A stretch of DNA of 39,453 nucleotides from Chloroflexota bacterium. GTDB lineage: Bacteria > Chloroflexota > Dehalococcoidia > Lucifugimonadales > Lucifugimonadaceae. Each line of letters begins with the position of its first letter. Positions within the stretch are counted from its first letter, which is position 1. Location of the stretch: NCBI GenBank assembly GCA_022567135.1, contig JADFHP010000010.1, positions 1 to 39,453 on the forward strand. The letters run 5' to 3'. Of the stretch, positions 27,696 through 36,600 are shown piece after piece. The notes beneath the pieces were generated by a model. The model searched no databases and had not been told where the DNA came from. It saw only the letters and a list, made by a program, of their open reading frames with translations. The position numbers and the translations under genes were made by a program.

Positions 27696-28957
27696 CGCAC
27701 GCCGCGCTCGACCCGCTGGCCGGCCTGGTAGACGTCGCGAACGTCCCAGAGGGCCTTCACGCCGCCCAGAGGATCTCCGCCAGCCACCAGCACGTCGGCG
27801 CGCCGACCCGGCGCAAGCAGTCCTGAAGAGTCGGACACACCAATCGACGCCGCGCTCCAGGACGTTCCCGCAAGCATCGCGTCGGAGCTGGTCAAGCCGG
27901 CTCGTTCCAGCATCTCCATCTCGTAGATGAACTCGCCGGGCGCGTAATAGCCCCACGGGGAGTCAGAGCCCGCCACCATCTTTACGCCCTGGTCGATCAT
28001 GTTCGCCACGGACTTTACCCGAGTCTCCAGCTCCCGCTTCTGACCGTCCAGATCGGCCTCCTGCTCCTTCGTAAGTCCCTCCGTCTGCCGCCGCTCTTCC
28101 CAGTTGCTGATAGCGGCCCGCGTCACATGGAGGGTCGGGTTGACCCAGGCGTCGGCCTCGATGAGCCGCTCGATCAGATCGGGTCTGTCAGTGAACTTGC
28201 CGTCCGGCTCGTTGAAGACGCAGTGAATGATCATGTCCACCTCGGCGTCGAGGCAGTTCTGCACACCCTGGGCCGAGGTGCAGTGAGCCGCCGTGAGCAC
28301 CCCGGCGTTGTGCGCCTCCTCCGTGATGTTGCGCAACTCCTCGACGGTGAAAGACGCCCGGTTGGGGTCGGACGTGCGGGTCGAGCCGCCGGTGGCCGTT
28401 ATCTTTATGTAGTCGGCGCCCTCCTTCAGCAGCTTCCGGACTTCCGCACGCGCCTCCCAGGGCCCGTCCACTTCGGAGCCCCAGTAGCCCATGTGTCCGC
28501 CGGTTATCGCGATAGGCCGTGCGCAAATGACCATCTTCGGCCCGACGGCGAGGCCGCGGCGAATGCCCTCCTTCAGATTGATCGTCACCTGGCCCATCGC
28601 CCCGTTCTCACGGATGGTCGTCACGCCGGAGTGCAGAATCGTCCGTGCATTCTTCGCCGCCTGCAAAAGCAGTATCTGGTGCCTCTCTTTGGCTATCTCG
28701 TCCCCCACCGTGCCGTCACCGGGCGCGCAAAGATGCGTATGGCAGTCGACGAGGCCCGGAACGATCGTCGCGTCCCCGTAGTCGACCTCGGTCACGGACG
28801 CGCCGTCGGGAGCGCGCACGTCGGCCTGCCTGCCGATCTCCACGATCTCCGAGTCCTCCATGAGCAGAGCAGCGCCCTCGATCGGCGCCTCGCCGACGCC
28901 GTCGATCAGCCGATCTGCTTTGATGAGGGTGAATTTCGGCTCGTCTGCTGCCATCAT
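27692..28957 (-). CDS. Metal-dependent amidohydrolase family (imidazolonepropionase/prolidase-like)
   Basis: 'ATIVPGLVDCHTHLCAPGDG', 'GADYIKITATGGSTRTSDPN', 'TAAHCTSAQGVQNCLDAEVDMIIHC', 'VAGSDSPWG'. Confidence 0.9.
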   Translation of the reverse strand: MMAADEPKFTLIKADRLIDGVGEAPIEGAALLMEDSEIVEIGRQADVRAPDGASVTEVDYGDATIVPGLVDCHTHLCAPGDGTVGDEIAKERHQILLLQAAKNARTILHSGVTTIRENGAMGQVTINLKEGIRRGLAVGPKMVICARPIAITGGHMGYWGSEVDGPWEARAEVRKLLKEGADYIKITATGGSTRTSDPNRASFTVEELRNITEEAHNAGVLTAAHCTSAQGVQNCLDAEVDMIIHCVFNEPDGKFTDRPDLIERLIEADAWVNPTLHVTRAAISNWEERRQTEGLTKEQEADLDGQKRELETRVKSVANMIDQGVKMVAGSDSPWGYYAPGEFIYEMEMLERAGLTSSDAMLAGTSWSAASIGVSDSSGLLAPGRRADVLVAGGDPLGGVKALWDVRDVYQAGQRVERGVR

Positions 28958-29034
28958 CCGCTCCTGTGACCGCTCGGATTGACGTGATCGCCGCTGAAGT
29001 CATGAATAGGACCGCCCGGGGCGCGCCGAACCTA

Positions 29035-29048
29035 CCCCGCATGCGGGG
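29035..29048. repeat. Perfect 14-bp palindrome CCCCGCATGCGGGG in the intergenic region
   Basis: Read directly. Confidence 0.6.
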
Positions 29049-29094
29049 GAGTGTCAATCCATCGGGATTTCTGAATGGGCTCGGGGAAGTGCGG

Positions 29095-30636
29095 TCAGGC
29101 CGGCAAACGGACGGTGAAGCGAGTGCCGCCGCCGCCCCCAACCCCGGAAGCGTCAGAATGCACAGGACTCTCAGCGCTCACTGTGCCGCCGTGCGCCTCC
29201 ACCAACTGCCGCACAATCGTCAGGCCAAGTCCGGCTCCGCCCGTCGCGTGACTGCGTGACGGGTCGACACGGTACAGCCGGTCAAAAACATACTCCAACT
29301 CATCGCCGGGTATCCCCGGACCGGTATCGGTGACAGACAACGCGACCTCACCCGGGCCGGCCGTTACGTCGACATCCACCCGTCCGCCCTCTGGTGTGTA
29401 GCTGATAGCGTTTTCGATCAGGTTGGCAATGACCTGCCGAATGCGCGTCTGATCGACGCTGATCTCCGGGAGGTCCGAAGATCGCGTCAGCGCGAGGGCA
29501 ATATCCCGCTCATTGGCTCTTGGCATGAATGAGTCGACCGTCAGATCGGCGATATCGCCCAGATCGCCGCTGGTCATATCCATGCGGAGCGCTCCGGCCT
29601 CCATCATCGCGATGAGCCGCAGGTCTTCCACGAGATGGCTCAGGTGCAGTACCTGGGAGTGCAGAGAGGCGATGGTTTCGGCATCGGGCTCGATCAGCCC
29701 GTCCTTGATCGCTTCGAGATAGCCCTGGAGGTTCGATAAAGGCGTGCGCAACTCATGCGCCACATCTGCCGTCATCGACCGCCGGACGGCCTCGGCATCC
29801 TCGAGCTGGGACGCCATATTGTTGAAAGTGCGCCCCAGTTCGCCAACCTCATCCCGGCCCTTGACAGGGACGCGCATGGAGAAGTCGCCGCGGCCCAGCG
29901 CGACGGCAGCGCGAGTGAGCGTATGCACGGGCGCCAGGGTACGCTGGGTCGTCAGAGAGATGATCACTATGCCCGCCGCGCCTGCGGCCAGCCCTGCCCA
30001 GATCAGCGACCGGTTGAACGACGCGGCCAGTTGCGAGAGCTGCGGCTCGACCTGGTTCTGGGCCGAATCGCCCTCGATGCTTTCGACCTCTTCAATGCCC
30101 GTTGGCTCAGAGCGCGGGGGCCGCGGTCCATCTTCGCCGATCGTTAGCGACTGTATCCTCAGCGCTTCAGAACTGATGGTGTACGGAATCGACTCAAGGA
30201 GCCCATGGGGAATCGGGTAAGGCGACTCGAACAGAATCTCGCCGAGCAGCCTGCCCCTCACCATGATCGGCCGGCGCGTCACCTGCGGTCCCTTGAAGAA
30301 CGTCTCCGCCCTCATCTCGCCATCGTATCGATGCGACCCCGCGATCATATTCCCGTGCCGGTCAACCACCGCGATCTTCCATCCAAATAGCTGAGCGGCG
30401 TTTCGAAGCGCCGGCTCCAGCAGGCTCATCCGCGGTTCAAGCTCCAGATCGAAAGTATCCGCGACCACGTTTTCAAGGCGCGCCACCCGCGCCACCTCAA
30501 CGTCCTCACCGAAGGCATCAAGCTCCTTCTGTGTGGCGTACGACGCATAAAAGCCCACCCCGGCAAGGGCCAGCGCGAGCACAGATACAAAGCCGACTAC
30601 CAGTCGGAATTGCAGGCTATGGAGCCAGTCAGACAT
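29095..30636 (-). CDS. Membrane sensor histidine kinase (HAMP-HisKA-HATPase)
   Basis: N-terminal TM, second TM before 'TLAPVHTLTRAAVALGRGDFSMRVPVKGRDEVGELGRTFNNMASQL' (HAMP), 'DVAHELRTPLSNLQGYLEA', 'DTGPGIPGDELEYVFDRLYR', 'GAGLGLTIVRQLVEAHGG'. Confidence 0.93.
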   Translation of the reverse strand: MSDWLHSLQFRLVVGFVSVLALALAGVGFYASYATQKELDAFGEDVEVARVARLENVVADTFDLELEPRMSLLEPALRNAAQLFGWKIAVVDRHGNMIAGSHRYDGEMRAETFFKGPQVTRRPIMVRGRLLGEILFESPYPIPHGLLESIPYTISSEALRIQSLTIGEDGPRPPRSEPTGIEEVESIEGDSAQNQVEPQLSQLAASFNRSLIWAGLAAGAAGIVIISLTTQRTLAPVHTLTRAAVALGRGDFSMRVPVKGRDEVGELGRTFNNMASQLEDAEAVRRSMTADVAHELRTPLSNLQGYLEAIKDGLIEPDAETIASLHSQVLHLSHLVEDLRLIAMMEAGALRMDMTSGDLGDIADLTVDSFMPRANERDIALALTRSSDLPEISVDQTRIRQVIANLIENAISYTPEGGRVDVDVTAGPGEVALSVTDTGPGIPGDELEYVFDRLYRVDPSRSHATGGAGLGLTIVRQLVEAHGGTVSAESPVHSDASGVGGGGGTRFTVRLPA

Positions 30637-31372
30637 CACCAAACCTGTAACCGACTCCATACACGGTGGAGAGGAACCGCTGCCCGTCAGGATCCCGCTC
30701 GATCTTTCGCCGCAGATTGGAGACATGGGTATCCAGGGTTCTGTCGAACCCCTCGAAGTCGTACCCGAAAACCCGCTCGATGATCCGGCCGCGGGGGTGT
30801 ACCTGCCCCGGCGCTCTCATGAAATGGACGAGAAGATTGAACTCGGTCGGCGTGAGCTTGATCGAGTCACCCCCGACCTTGACGACGCGGGCGTCGACGT
30901 GGACCGTCAGCTCGCCGTAAGAAAGCACGTCTCCGGCATCTTCTCCGCTTTCCCCGTCGTCAACGGATGTCCTCCGGAGCACGGCGCGCACCCTCGCCGA
31001 AAGCTCGCGCGGGCTGAACGGTTTCGTCATGTAATCGTCGGCGCCATAATCGAGCCCGGAGAGCTTGTCGGCCTCATCGACCCGCGCCGTGAGCATGATC
31101 ACCGGAACGTCGTTTTTCTCTTCCCGGAGGCGCCGGCAGATCTCAAGGCCGTCCATGCCCGGAAGCATCAGGTCCAGAACGATCAGGTCCGGACTGGTTT
31201 CCCGGGCTAACTTCAGCCCCTCCGACCCATCGTGAGACACGGTGACGTCATGACCGTCTCGGGCCAGGTAGAGCCGCGAGATTTCCGCCGCGTGCGGGTC
31301 GTCCTCAACAATGAGGATGGATTTGCCCGAAGCGTTCCGTGTGCCGGGTGGAGTTGTCTGTGCTGAGGTCAT
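30629..31372 (-). CDS. OmpR/PhoB-family response regulator
   Basis: 'ILIVEDDPHAAEISRLYLARDGHDVTVSHDG', 'DLIVLDLMLPGMDGLEICRRLR', winged-helix 'GYDFEGFDRTLDTHVSNLRRKIERDPDGQRFLSTVYGVGYRF'. Confidence 0.95.
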   Translation of the reverse strand: MTSAQTTPPGTRNASGKSILIVEDDPHAAEISRLYLARDGHDVTVSHDGSEGLKLARETSPDLIVLDLMLPGMDGLEICRRLREEKNDVPVIMLTARVDEADKLSGLDYGADDYMTKPFSPRELSARVRAVLRRTSVDDGESGEDAGDVLSYGELTVHVDARVVKVGGDSIKLTPTEFNLLVHFMRAPGQVHPRGRIIERVFGYDFEGFDRTLDTHVSNLRRKIERDPDGQRFLSTVYGVGYRFGDV

Positions 31373-31426
31373 CGTGCCCTCAATATCTGTTGGTGCCGCG
31401 CCAGACTATATCGGCAGGGCTATCTG

Positions 31427-32581
31427 TTAAATCGATCGGTTCAAAATATCCGTCTCTTCGGACGGCGCCTCATCGTCGAGATCAGGGAACTCGAACCGGA
31501 ACGGCTCTCCATCGTTGAAACGGAACTCGAATAACCCGGAACCGCCGAAATCGCGGAAGCGTTCTTCAAGGCGCTGTCTCAGATCATCGAGGTTCTCGGG
31601 GTCGATCTCGCCGAGTTCCGGAATCACCAACGGTCCCCTGTCTCCGAAAAGATCCCCAAACCGGAAACCCCGGAACGGGAATCGCCCATCTGGACTCTCG
31701 AAATCAAACTCAAACTCGAATGCGCCCGAGCCATTCCCGTCTTCCGAATCGTGATCGGAGTGCCCGAAAAAGTCCTCGAGGTGGAAGCGCTCTCCCAGAT
31801 GCCCGAGCCCGCCAAACAGATCAGGGAGCGTCTTGAAGGCGTGGGTCTTGGCGCCAAAGAAGAAACTCTCGGCAAATGGCAGTCCAAAGTGCAGTGGCCC
31901 GGGAATCAACTTGTTCGCAGCGTCCGGCCGGCTGTGCCACCACGCCTCGAACGCGTCCGCATCGCCTTGCTCGATTATCCCGGCCTCTACCAGGCCGTCG
32001 ATGGTCAGCGGAAGCGGCTCTTCATCGTTTGTCCGCCGTTCTACCTGGATCTTGAAAAATTCGATCGCCTCGGGCAGGCCGAGGTCGAGCAGGCCATCTG
32101 GGAAATCGTCCAGCCACGCCTTTACTTCGGCCGCGTCTTCTTCGGTTATCTCGCCGCTCAATACAGCCGCCGACAAGGCAGGGCGGCCGATGCGGAACAC
32201 GCTGCGGAAAGTCGGGCCATCACCGTCGATCAACTCTCTAACGGTTGCGGCCGTGATTTCGCCAATCGACTCGGGCCGCGATGCCAGCCACGCCTCTATC
32301 TCAGCCGCTTCCTCTTCGGATAGCTTCTCGGCATGCACAAGCTTGGCCAGCAGATCGGCGATCTTTTCGTCCGTCAGCTCGCCGCCGGCCTGCTCAAAGG
32401 CGTCCTTCAAGTTGGATGGGTCTATGCCCAGGATCTCGGCGGTCCTATCGAAAAGCCTGTCCTTGTGCTCGCCGCCGTGCCCGGTGAGCGCTTGCGCTGC
32501 GACCACGCCACCGCTGATAGTGGCGATCACCACGATCAGCAGCGGCACGAGAAATATGCGGCGTCGAAGTCTGCGAATCAT
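31427..32581 (-). CDS. Secreted or membrane-anchored protein with three 58-residue-spaced helical repeats and a Phe/acidic-rich C-terminal region
   Basis: Basic N-terminus plus hydrophobic helix 'IFLVPLLIVVIATISGGVVAAQA'; repeats 'LVHAEKLSEEEAAEIEAWLASRPE', 'AVLSGEITEEDAAEVKAWLDDFPD', 'LVEAGIIEQGDADAFEAWWHSRPD'; 'AFEFEFDFESPDGRFPFRGFRFGDLF'. Confidence 0.82.
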   Translation of the reverse strand: MIRRLRRRIFLVPLLIVVIATISGGVVAAQALTGHGGEHKDRLFDRTAEILGIDPSNLKDAFEQAGGELTDEKIADLLAKLVHAEKLSEEEAAEIEAWLASRPESIGEITAATVRELIDGDGPTFRSVFRIGRPALSAAVLSGEITEEDAAEVKAWLDDFPDGLLDLGLPEAIEFFKIQVERRTNDEEPLPLTIDGLVEAGIIEQGDADAFEAWWHSRPDAANKLIPGPLHFGLPFAESFFFGAKTHAFKTLPDLFGGLGHLGERFHLEDFFGHSDHDSEDGNGSGAFEFEFDFESPDGRFPFRGFRFGDLFGDRGPLVIPELGEIDPENLDDLRQRLEERFRDFGGSGLFEFRFNDGEPFRFEFPDLDDEAPSEETDILNRSI

Positions 32582-32823
32582 GCTTCAGAACCCCCGGGAT
32601 CCTCGAAATCCCTGATAACCACCAGGAACTCAAGACTTTTCAAGTCTACAAGGGTAGTTGTAGCCGCCCAATCTCAAGGAAATGTCAAAACATTCTTCAG
32701 GTTGAACGGCGACCGACTGCTGATTTGATGCCTGAAGCCGGTCAAGCAGCCGGAGTGCCTCGACCGGCTAACCTGCGAAAATCCAACAGTCCGGCTCTAA
32801 AAGCCGTCGCATAACGCCTTTTA

Positions 32824-34077
32824 TTAAAACTCTTCCGGACACCAGGGCATGCGCTCCCCGGCGAACATCGCGTCGGCTCGTTCAAGCGCCCCGCTCGCAG
32901 TCTCCTCCACACGCCCCGCCGCACGCAAAGTAGTGAATGAGACGCCGCCCAGGTATGTCGCTGCGAGATCGGCCACCGCCAACTCGATATCCGCGGCCTC
33001 AGTCGTCGCCACGCATGACGCGCCGTCGCCATCGGCCTCCAGCCTGTACGCTCCGTCGTTCCGCCCATGTTTCTGGGGACTAACGTCGTCGTGGACGCGG
33101 ATAACGATGCGGCCATCTGCCGAGTAAGCTCGGGCAGCAAGCGCCGCCGGAACGTCCATCAGCTTTACCCATACTCCGTCTATCGGCTCGCGACGCAACT
33201 GCCGTGAATCGTGCAGCAGCCAGGGCAGCGGGTCGTCAGCGGGAAGGTTCCAGTACTTGATCGTCTCCATCAGATCGACCGATAAGCAGTAGTTCCACAG
33301 AGCACGATGCGCCTCGGCAGTCTTCCAGACCAGCTCCTCGATCTCCAGCGAAGGGCCTTCCTTCGGGTTGATCCGATACGTCACGTAACCCTCGCAAACG
33401 TCGCCGTCCCGGTACACCGTATGCACCTTCGGACCCGCGCCGTGGCGCTCGTGTTCCGGGTCGGCCAGCAGGAATCCCCACCAGTGATCACCCCGGGCGA
33501 GCATTCCCGGCCATAGCGGCCTGGCCGCCTCGTATGCCTGCTGCATGTGCGGCAGAGCGTCATCCGGGCTCATGATCGTCAGCCGGCCGGGAAAATCGAC
33601 CGCCCCACCAAACGCCGCATGTTTTCGGGAAATCGACCAGTGTTCCATCGGCACGGCCATGCCGAATCCGAACCGGCCGTATATGGGCGTCTCGGAAGGC
33701 CAGAGCGCCGCCAGGACATCGCCCCGCTCACGACTCTCTCCCAGTTGCCGGTCCATCATCGCCCTCAGAATTCCCCGCCGGCGATGCGTCGGCTTCACGC
33801 CGACGTAGGCGATGCCTGCCGTCGGGACGGCCGCGCCCCCTGGCACGGTCATGGGCACCGACTGCGCGGCCGTTGTGCCAACGATCTGATTACCGTCCAG
33901 CGCGACAAACGCCCGATCGTCCTCGAAGATTCTCCGCTCCTGATCAATGCGGCCCTGTGGCGTGTCATTGCCGAATCCGAAATCGACAGCCCGGAAGAAC
34001 GACTCGAACTCGCCATCTTTCAAGGCGCGCAGCTCGATGCCCTCGGGCACTCTTGCCTGCCTAGAAATCGATGACAT
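32824..34077 (-). CDS. Eis-like GNAT N-acetyltransferase (copy 3 of 3 in transcription order)
   Basis: 'GVKPTHRRRGILRAMMDRQLGESRERGDVLAALWPSETPIYGRFGFGMA'; C-terminus '..RMPWCPEEF'. Confidence 0.85.
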   Translation of the reverse strand: MSSISRQARVPEGIELRALKDGEFESFFRAVDFGFGNDTPQGRIDQERRIFEDDRAFVALDGNQIVGTTAAQSVPMTVPGGAAVPTAGIAYVGVKPTHRRRGILRAMMDRQLGESRERGDVLAALWPSETPIYGRFGFGMAVPMEHWSISRKHAAFGGAVDFPGRLTIMSPDDALPHMQQAYEAARPLWPGMLARGDHWWGFLLADPEHERHGAGPKVHTVYRDGDVCEGYVTYRINPKEGPSLEIEELVWKTAEAHRALWNYCLSVDLMETIKYWNLPADDPLPWLLHDSRQLRREPIDGVWVKLMDVPAALAARAYSADGRIVIRVHDDVSPQKHGRNDGAYRLEADGDGASCVATTEAADIELAVADLAATYLGGVSFTTLRAAGRVEETASGALERADAMFAGERMPWCPEEF

Positions 34078-35269
34078 TCCAGGGCGCCTTTCGAGTCGCG
34101 AACATAGCGTCTGCTGTTTTCAGTGCGCTGTCGGACCGGGCTTCTATGCGGCCCGCCCGTGCAAGCACGCTTGGCCGGACGCAGCCGAAGTAGATCGACG
34201 CCAGATCGGCGACGTTCATTTCCAGGTCGGCCGGCCCCGATGACTCCCTACAAGACGCGCCGTCCGCATCCCCTTCCAGGTCAAATGTGCCATTGGAGAC
34301 GCCCAGAAAATCGTCCCCTATCTTCAGAGACAACTTGCCGTCGCTCGAGTAGCTACGCGATGCGAGAACGGCCTGAACGTCGAGTATCCGGGACCAGATC
34401 CCGTCATGCCGCAACATATCCAGCTTTCTCATATCCACGAGCATCCAGCGCAGGGGATCATCGACCGGCCGCGTCCCGGCGGAAATTTCCTCGCCAAGAT
34501 CGATCCCGAAACAGAACCTCCAGAGCGCCGCCGCTGCCTCGTCTGAGGCCGCGATCGCCTCCGCGACCCGGATATCTTTTCGGCCGTCACCGGTTCGCCG
34601 GTAGAGCATGTAACCGCCCAGGCCCGCGTCGTCCTCGTAAAGCGCGCAGCTCAGAGCGCTATCGCCGCGGCGATCGTACTCAGGGTCCTTGAGGCGGTGC
34701 TCCCAGTCATGTTCTCCTCTGGATATCCAGCCCGGTCGGTCTGCGCCCGCCGCATCGAATATCGCCGGCAGTATGCCCGCCGCTTCATCGAGCGTAATAA
34801 TGCGGACGCTGCCTGAGGAGTCGAGTCCCGGCCGCAACTCAGCGTCGGACCTGGCTATCTTGTAGCGGTCGCGCTGCACGCTAATTCCGTAACCGAACCG
34901 GCCATATATCGGGGTTTCCGACGTTGCCAACGATGTAATCGCGTCGCCCCGTTCCCTGCGCTGCTCAAGAATCTGGCGCATCATCTGCGTGAGGATGCCC
35001 CTTCGCCTGTGTGTTGCCGCGACGGTAACGATGGTGATGCCCCCCGTCTGTAGCTTGCCGCCGGGAACGTTGGTCTGAAAATCGATAGCGCCAATCGTGC
35101 CCACAATATCGGGACCATCGAACGCGCCCAGATTGTCTATTCGTTTCAGGAAACCCTCGAAGTCGTCCAGGGCCTCTGGGCTCGGATGTTCCGTGAAGCC
35201 GCGTTCGACGGCGCGGGCGAAGGTTCGAAGTTCTTCCGTATCTGGCTTGCGTATCTCGTAATCAGGCAT
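34061..35269 (-). CDS. Eis-like GNAT N-acetyltransferase (copy 2 of 3)
   Basis: 'VAATHRRRGILTQMMRQILEQRRERGDAITSLATSETPIYGRFGYGIS'; C-terminus '..RKAPWNVIDF'. Confidence 0.85.
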   Translation of the reverse strand: MPDYEIRKPDTEELRTFARAVERGFTEHPSPEALDDFEGFLKRIDNLGAFDGPDIVGTIGAIDFQTNVPGGKLQTGGITIVTVAATHRRRGILTQMMRQILEQRRERGDAITSLATSETPIYGRFGYGISVQRDRYKIARSDAELRPGLDSSGSVRIITLDEAAGILPAIFDAAGADRPGWISRGEHDWEHRLKDPEYDRRGDSALSCALYEDDAGLGGYMLYRRTGDGRKDIRVAEAIAASDEAAAALWRFCFGIDLGEEISAGTRPVDDPLRWMLVDMRKLDMLRHDGIWSRILDVQAVLASRSYSSDGKLSLKIGDDFLGVSNGTFDLEGDADGASCRESSGPADLEMNVADLASIYFGCVRPSVLARAGRIEARSDSALKTADAMFATRKAPWNVIDF

Positions 35270-35273
35270 CTCG

Positions 35274-36497
35274 TTACCAGTACATGTGCGCCCACGGCGC
35301 AACTGTCGAGCGGAACATTCTGTCGAGCCTCGCCACTCCGTCTCCGGTGTGATCTTCGATACGTCCGGCGCGCTGCATCGACCGCGCACTCACCCCACCC
35401 AGATACAGCGAACCCAGCTCTCTCGCTGCCATAGTCACGTCCGGCCCCTCGGAAGTGGGCGAGCAGGCCGCCCCCTCAGGTCCGGCATCGAGCAGGAACC
35501 GGCCGTTGTTCCAGGGACAGAACTCATCGACTACCTCGATGACCATCGAGTCCTCTGTGTCGTACTTGCGGGCGCTCAGCGCCCCCGGCACGTCCACCAA
35601 TCTCAGGTACATCGAGTCGCCTACTTCCCGCTTCATCGCCCGCTTGTCGGCCAGCAGCCATACGAGCGGCTCATCGGGCGGCCGGGTCGCCTTTACCGTG
35701 CTTACCAGGTCGACATCAAGACAGAATCTCCAGAGGCCGGCGTATGCCCTGTCCGAGAGGGCGATCAGCTCCTTCACTGTAAGCACCTGCCGTGGCAAAG
35801 CGTCTACCCAGTTATCGTCGATCGAATAGGCCGCGAACCCTTCGATGCCTTCGTCACCGTCATAGGCGACGTAGAACATCTTCGGCGGCTTGTCCAGTCC
35901 CGTTTCATCGTCGTACAGACGTGCCGTCCAGAATGCATCCGAGCGCGTGACCATGCCCGGAAACAGATGCATCGCCCGCTCATGGATGGGTCTGAACAGG
36001 GCCTTAGCATCTTCGTATTCGACAAACTTGATCTGGCCGCCGGACTCAACCTCGGATTCGAACGCGCTGTTGTCGGCGTCGATCTCCCACTTCTCCCGGA
36101 AGTGCGACATCCCATAGCCGAACCGGCCGTATATCGGAGCCTGCGAGGTATACAGCGCCGCCAGCGGCTCGTCTCGCTCGTGGATATCGTCCATCTGCCA
36201 GCGCATCATCGCCGTCATGATCCCCCGCCTGCGATGAGTCGGAAGAACACCAATCCAACTGACGCCCCCGCATGGCAGGACGCTGCCACCGGGCACCGAC
36301 ATGCCAAGCGAATACGTCATGCTCTGGCCAACGAGCTGGCCATCGTCGAAAGCCGCCATCGACCGGTCGAACTCGAACGCGTTGTCACGCCAGTAGGCCG
36401 CCCGAGCCGGGTTAGGCAGTTCGCCCTCGACCATCTCATCGAGCGCGGCAACCGCATCGAAATCGTCGATAGTTAGTTTTCTGTATTCGAGATTCAT
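35274..36497 (-). CDS. Eis-like GNAT N-acetyltransferase (copy 1 of 3)
   Basis: 'GVLPTHRRRGIMTAMMRWQMDDIHERDEPLAALYTSQAPIYGRFGYGMS'; C-terminus '..TVAPWAHMYW'. Confidence 0.85.
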   Translation of the reverse strand: MNLEYRKLTIDDFDAVAALDEMVEGELPNPARAAYWRDNAFEFDRSMAAFDDGQLVGQSMTYSLGMSVPGGSVLPCGGVSWIGVLPTHRRRGIMTAMMRWQMDDIHERDEPLAALYTSQAPIYGRFGYGMSHFREKWEIDADNSAFESEVESGGQIKFVEYEDAKALFRPIHERAMHLFPGMVTRSDAFWTARLYDDETGLDKPPKMFYVAYDGDEGIEGFAAYSIDDNWVDALPRQVLTVKELIALSDRAYAGLWRFCLDVDLVSTVKATRPPDEPLVWLLADKRAMKREVGDSMYLRLVDVPGALSARKYDTEDSMVIEVVDEFCPWNNGRFLLDAGPEGAACSPTSEGPDVTMAARELGSLYLGGVSARSMQRAGRIEDHTGDGVARLDRMFRSTVAPWAHMYW

Positions 36498-36600
36498 GGC
36501 TCATCGTGAAATTGGCGCGAAATGCGAATGATAATTCACACGGCCTCAGAAGCGGTGCAGAACGAGGTGCGGGGGAACTACGAGGAGGCGGCGCCGACGA

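Noticed and set aside
26547-27731. 394-aa + strand ORF opposite the DAO gene
   Set aside because: GC-driven antisense ORF; DAO motifs are clear on the minus strand.
35286-36476. 396-aa ORF on + strand opposite the first Eis-like gene
   Set aside because: High-GC shadow ORF, Arg/His-rich with no recognisable domain; the opposite strand has a clear family match.
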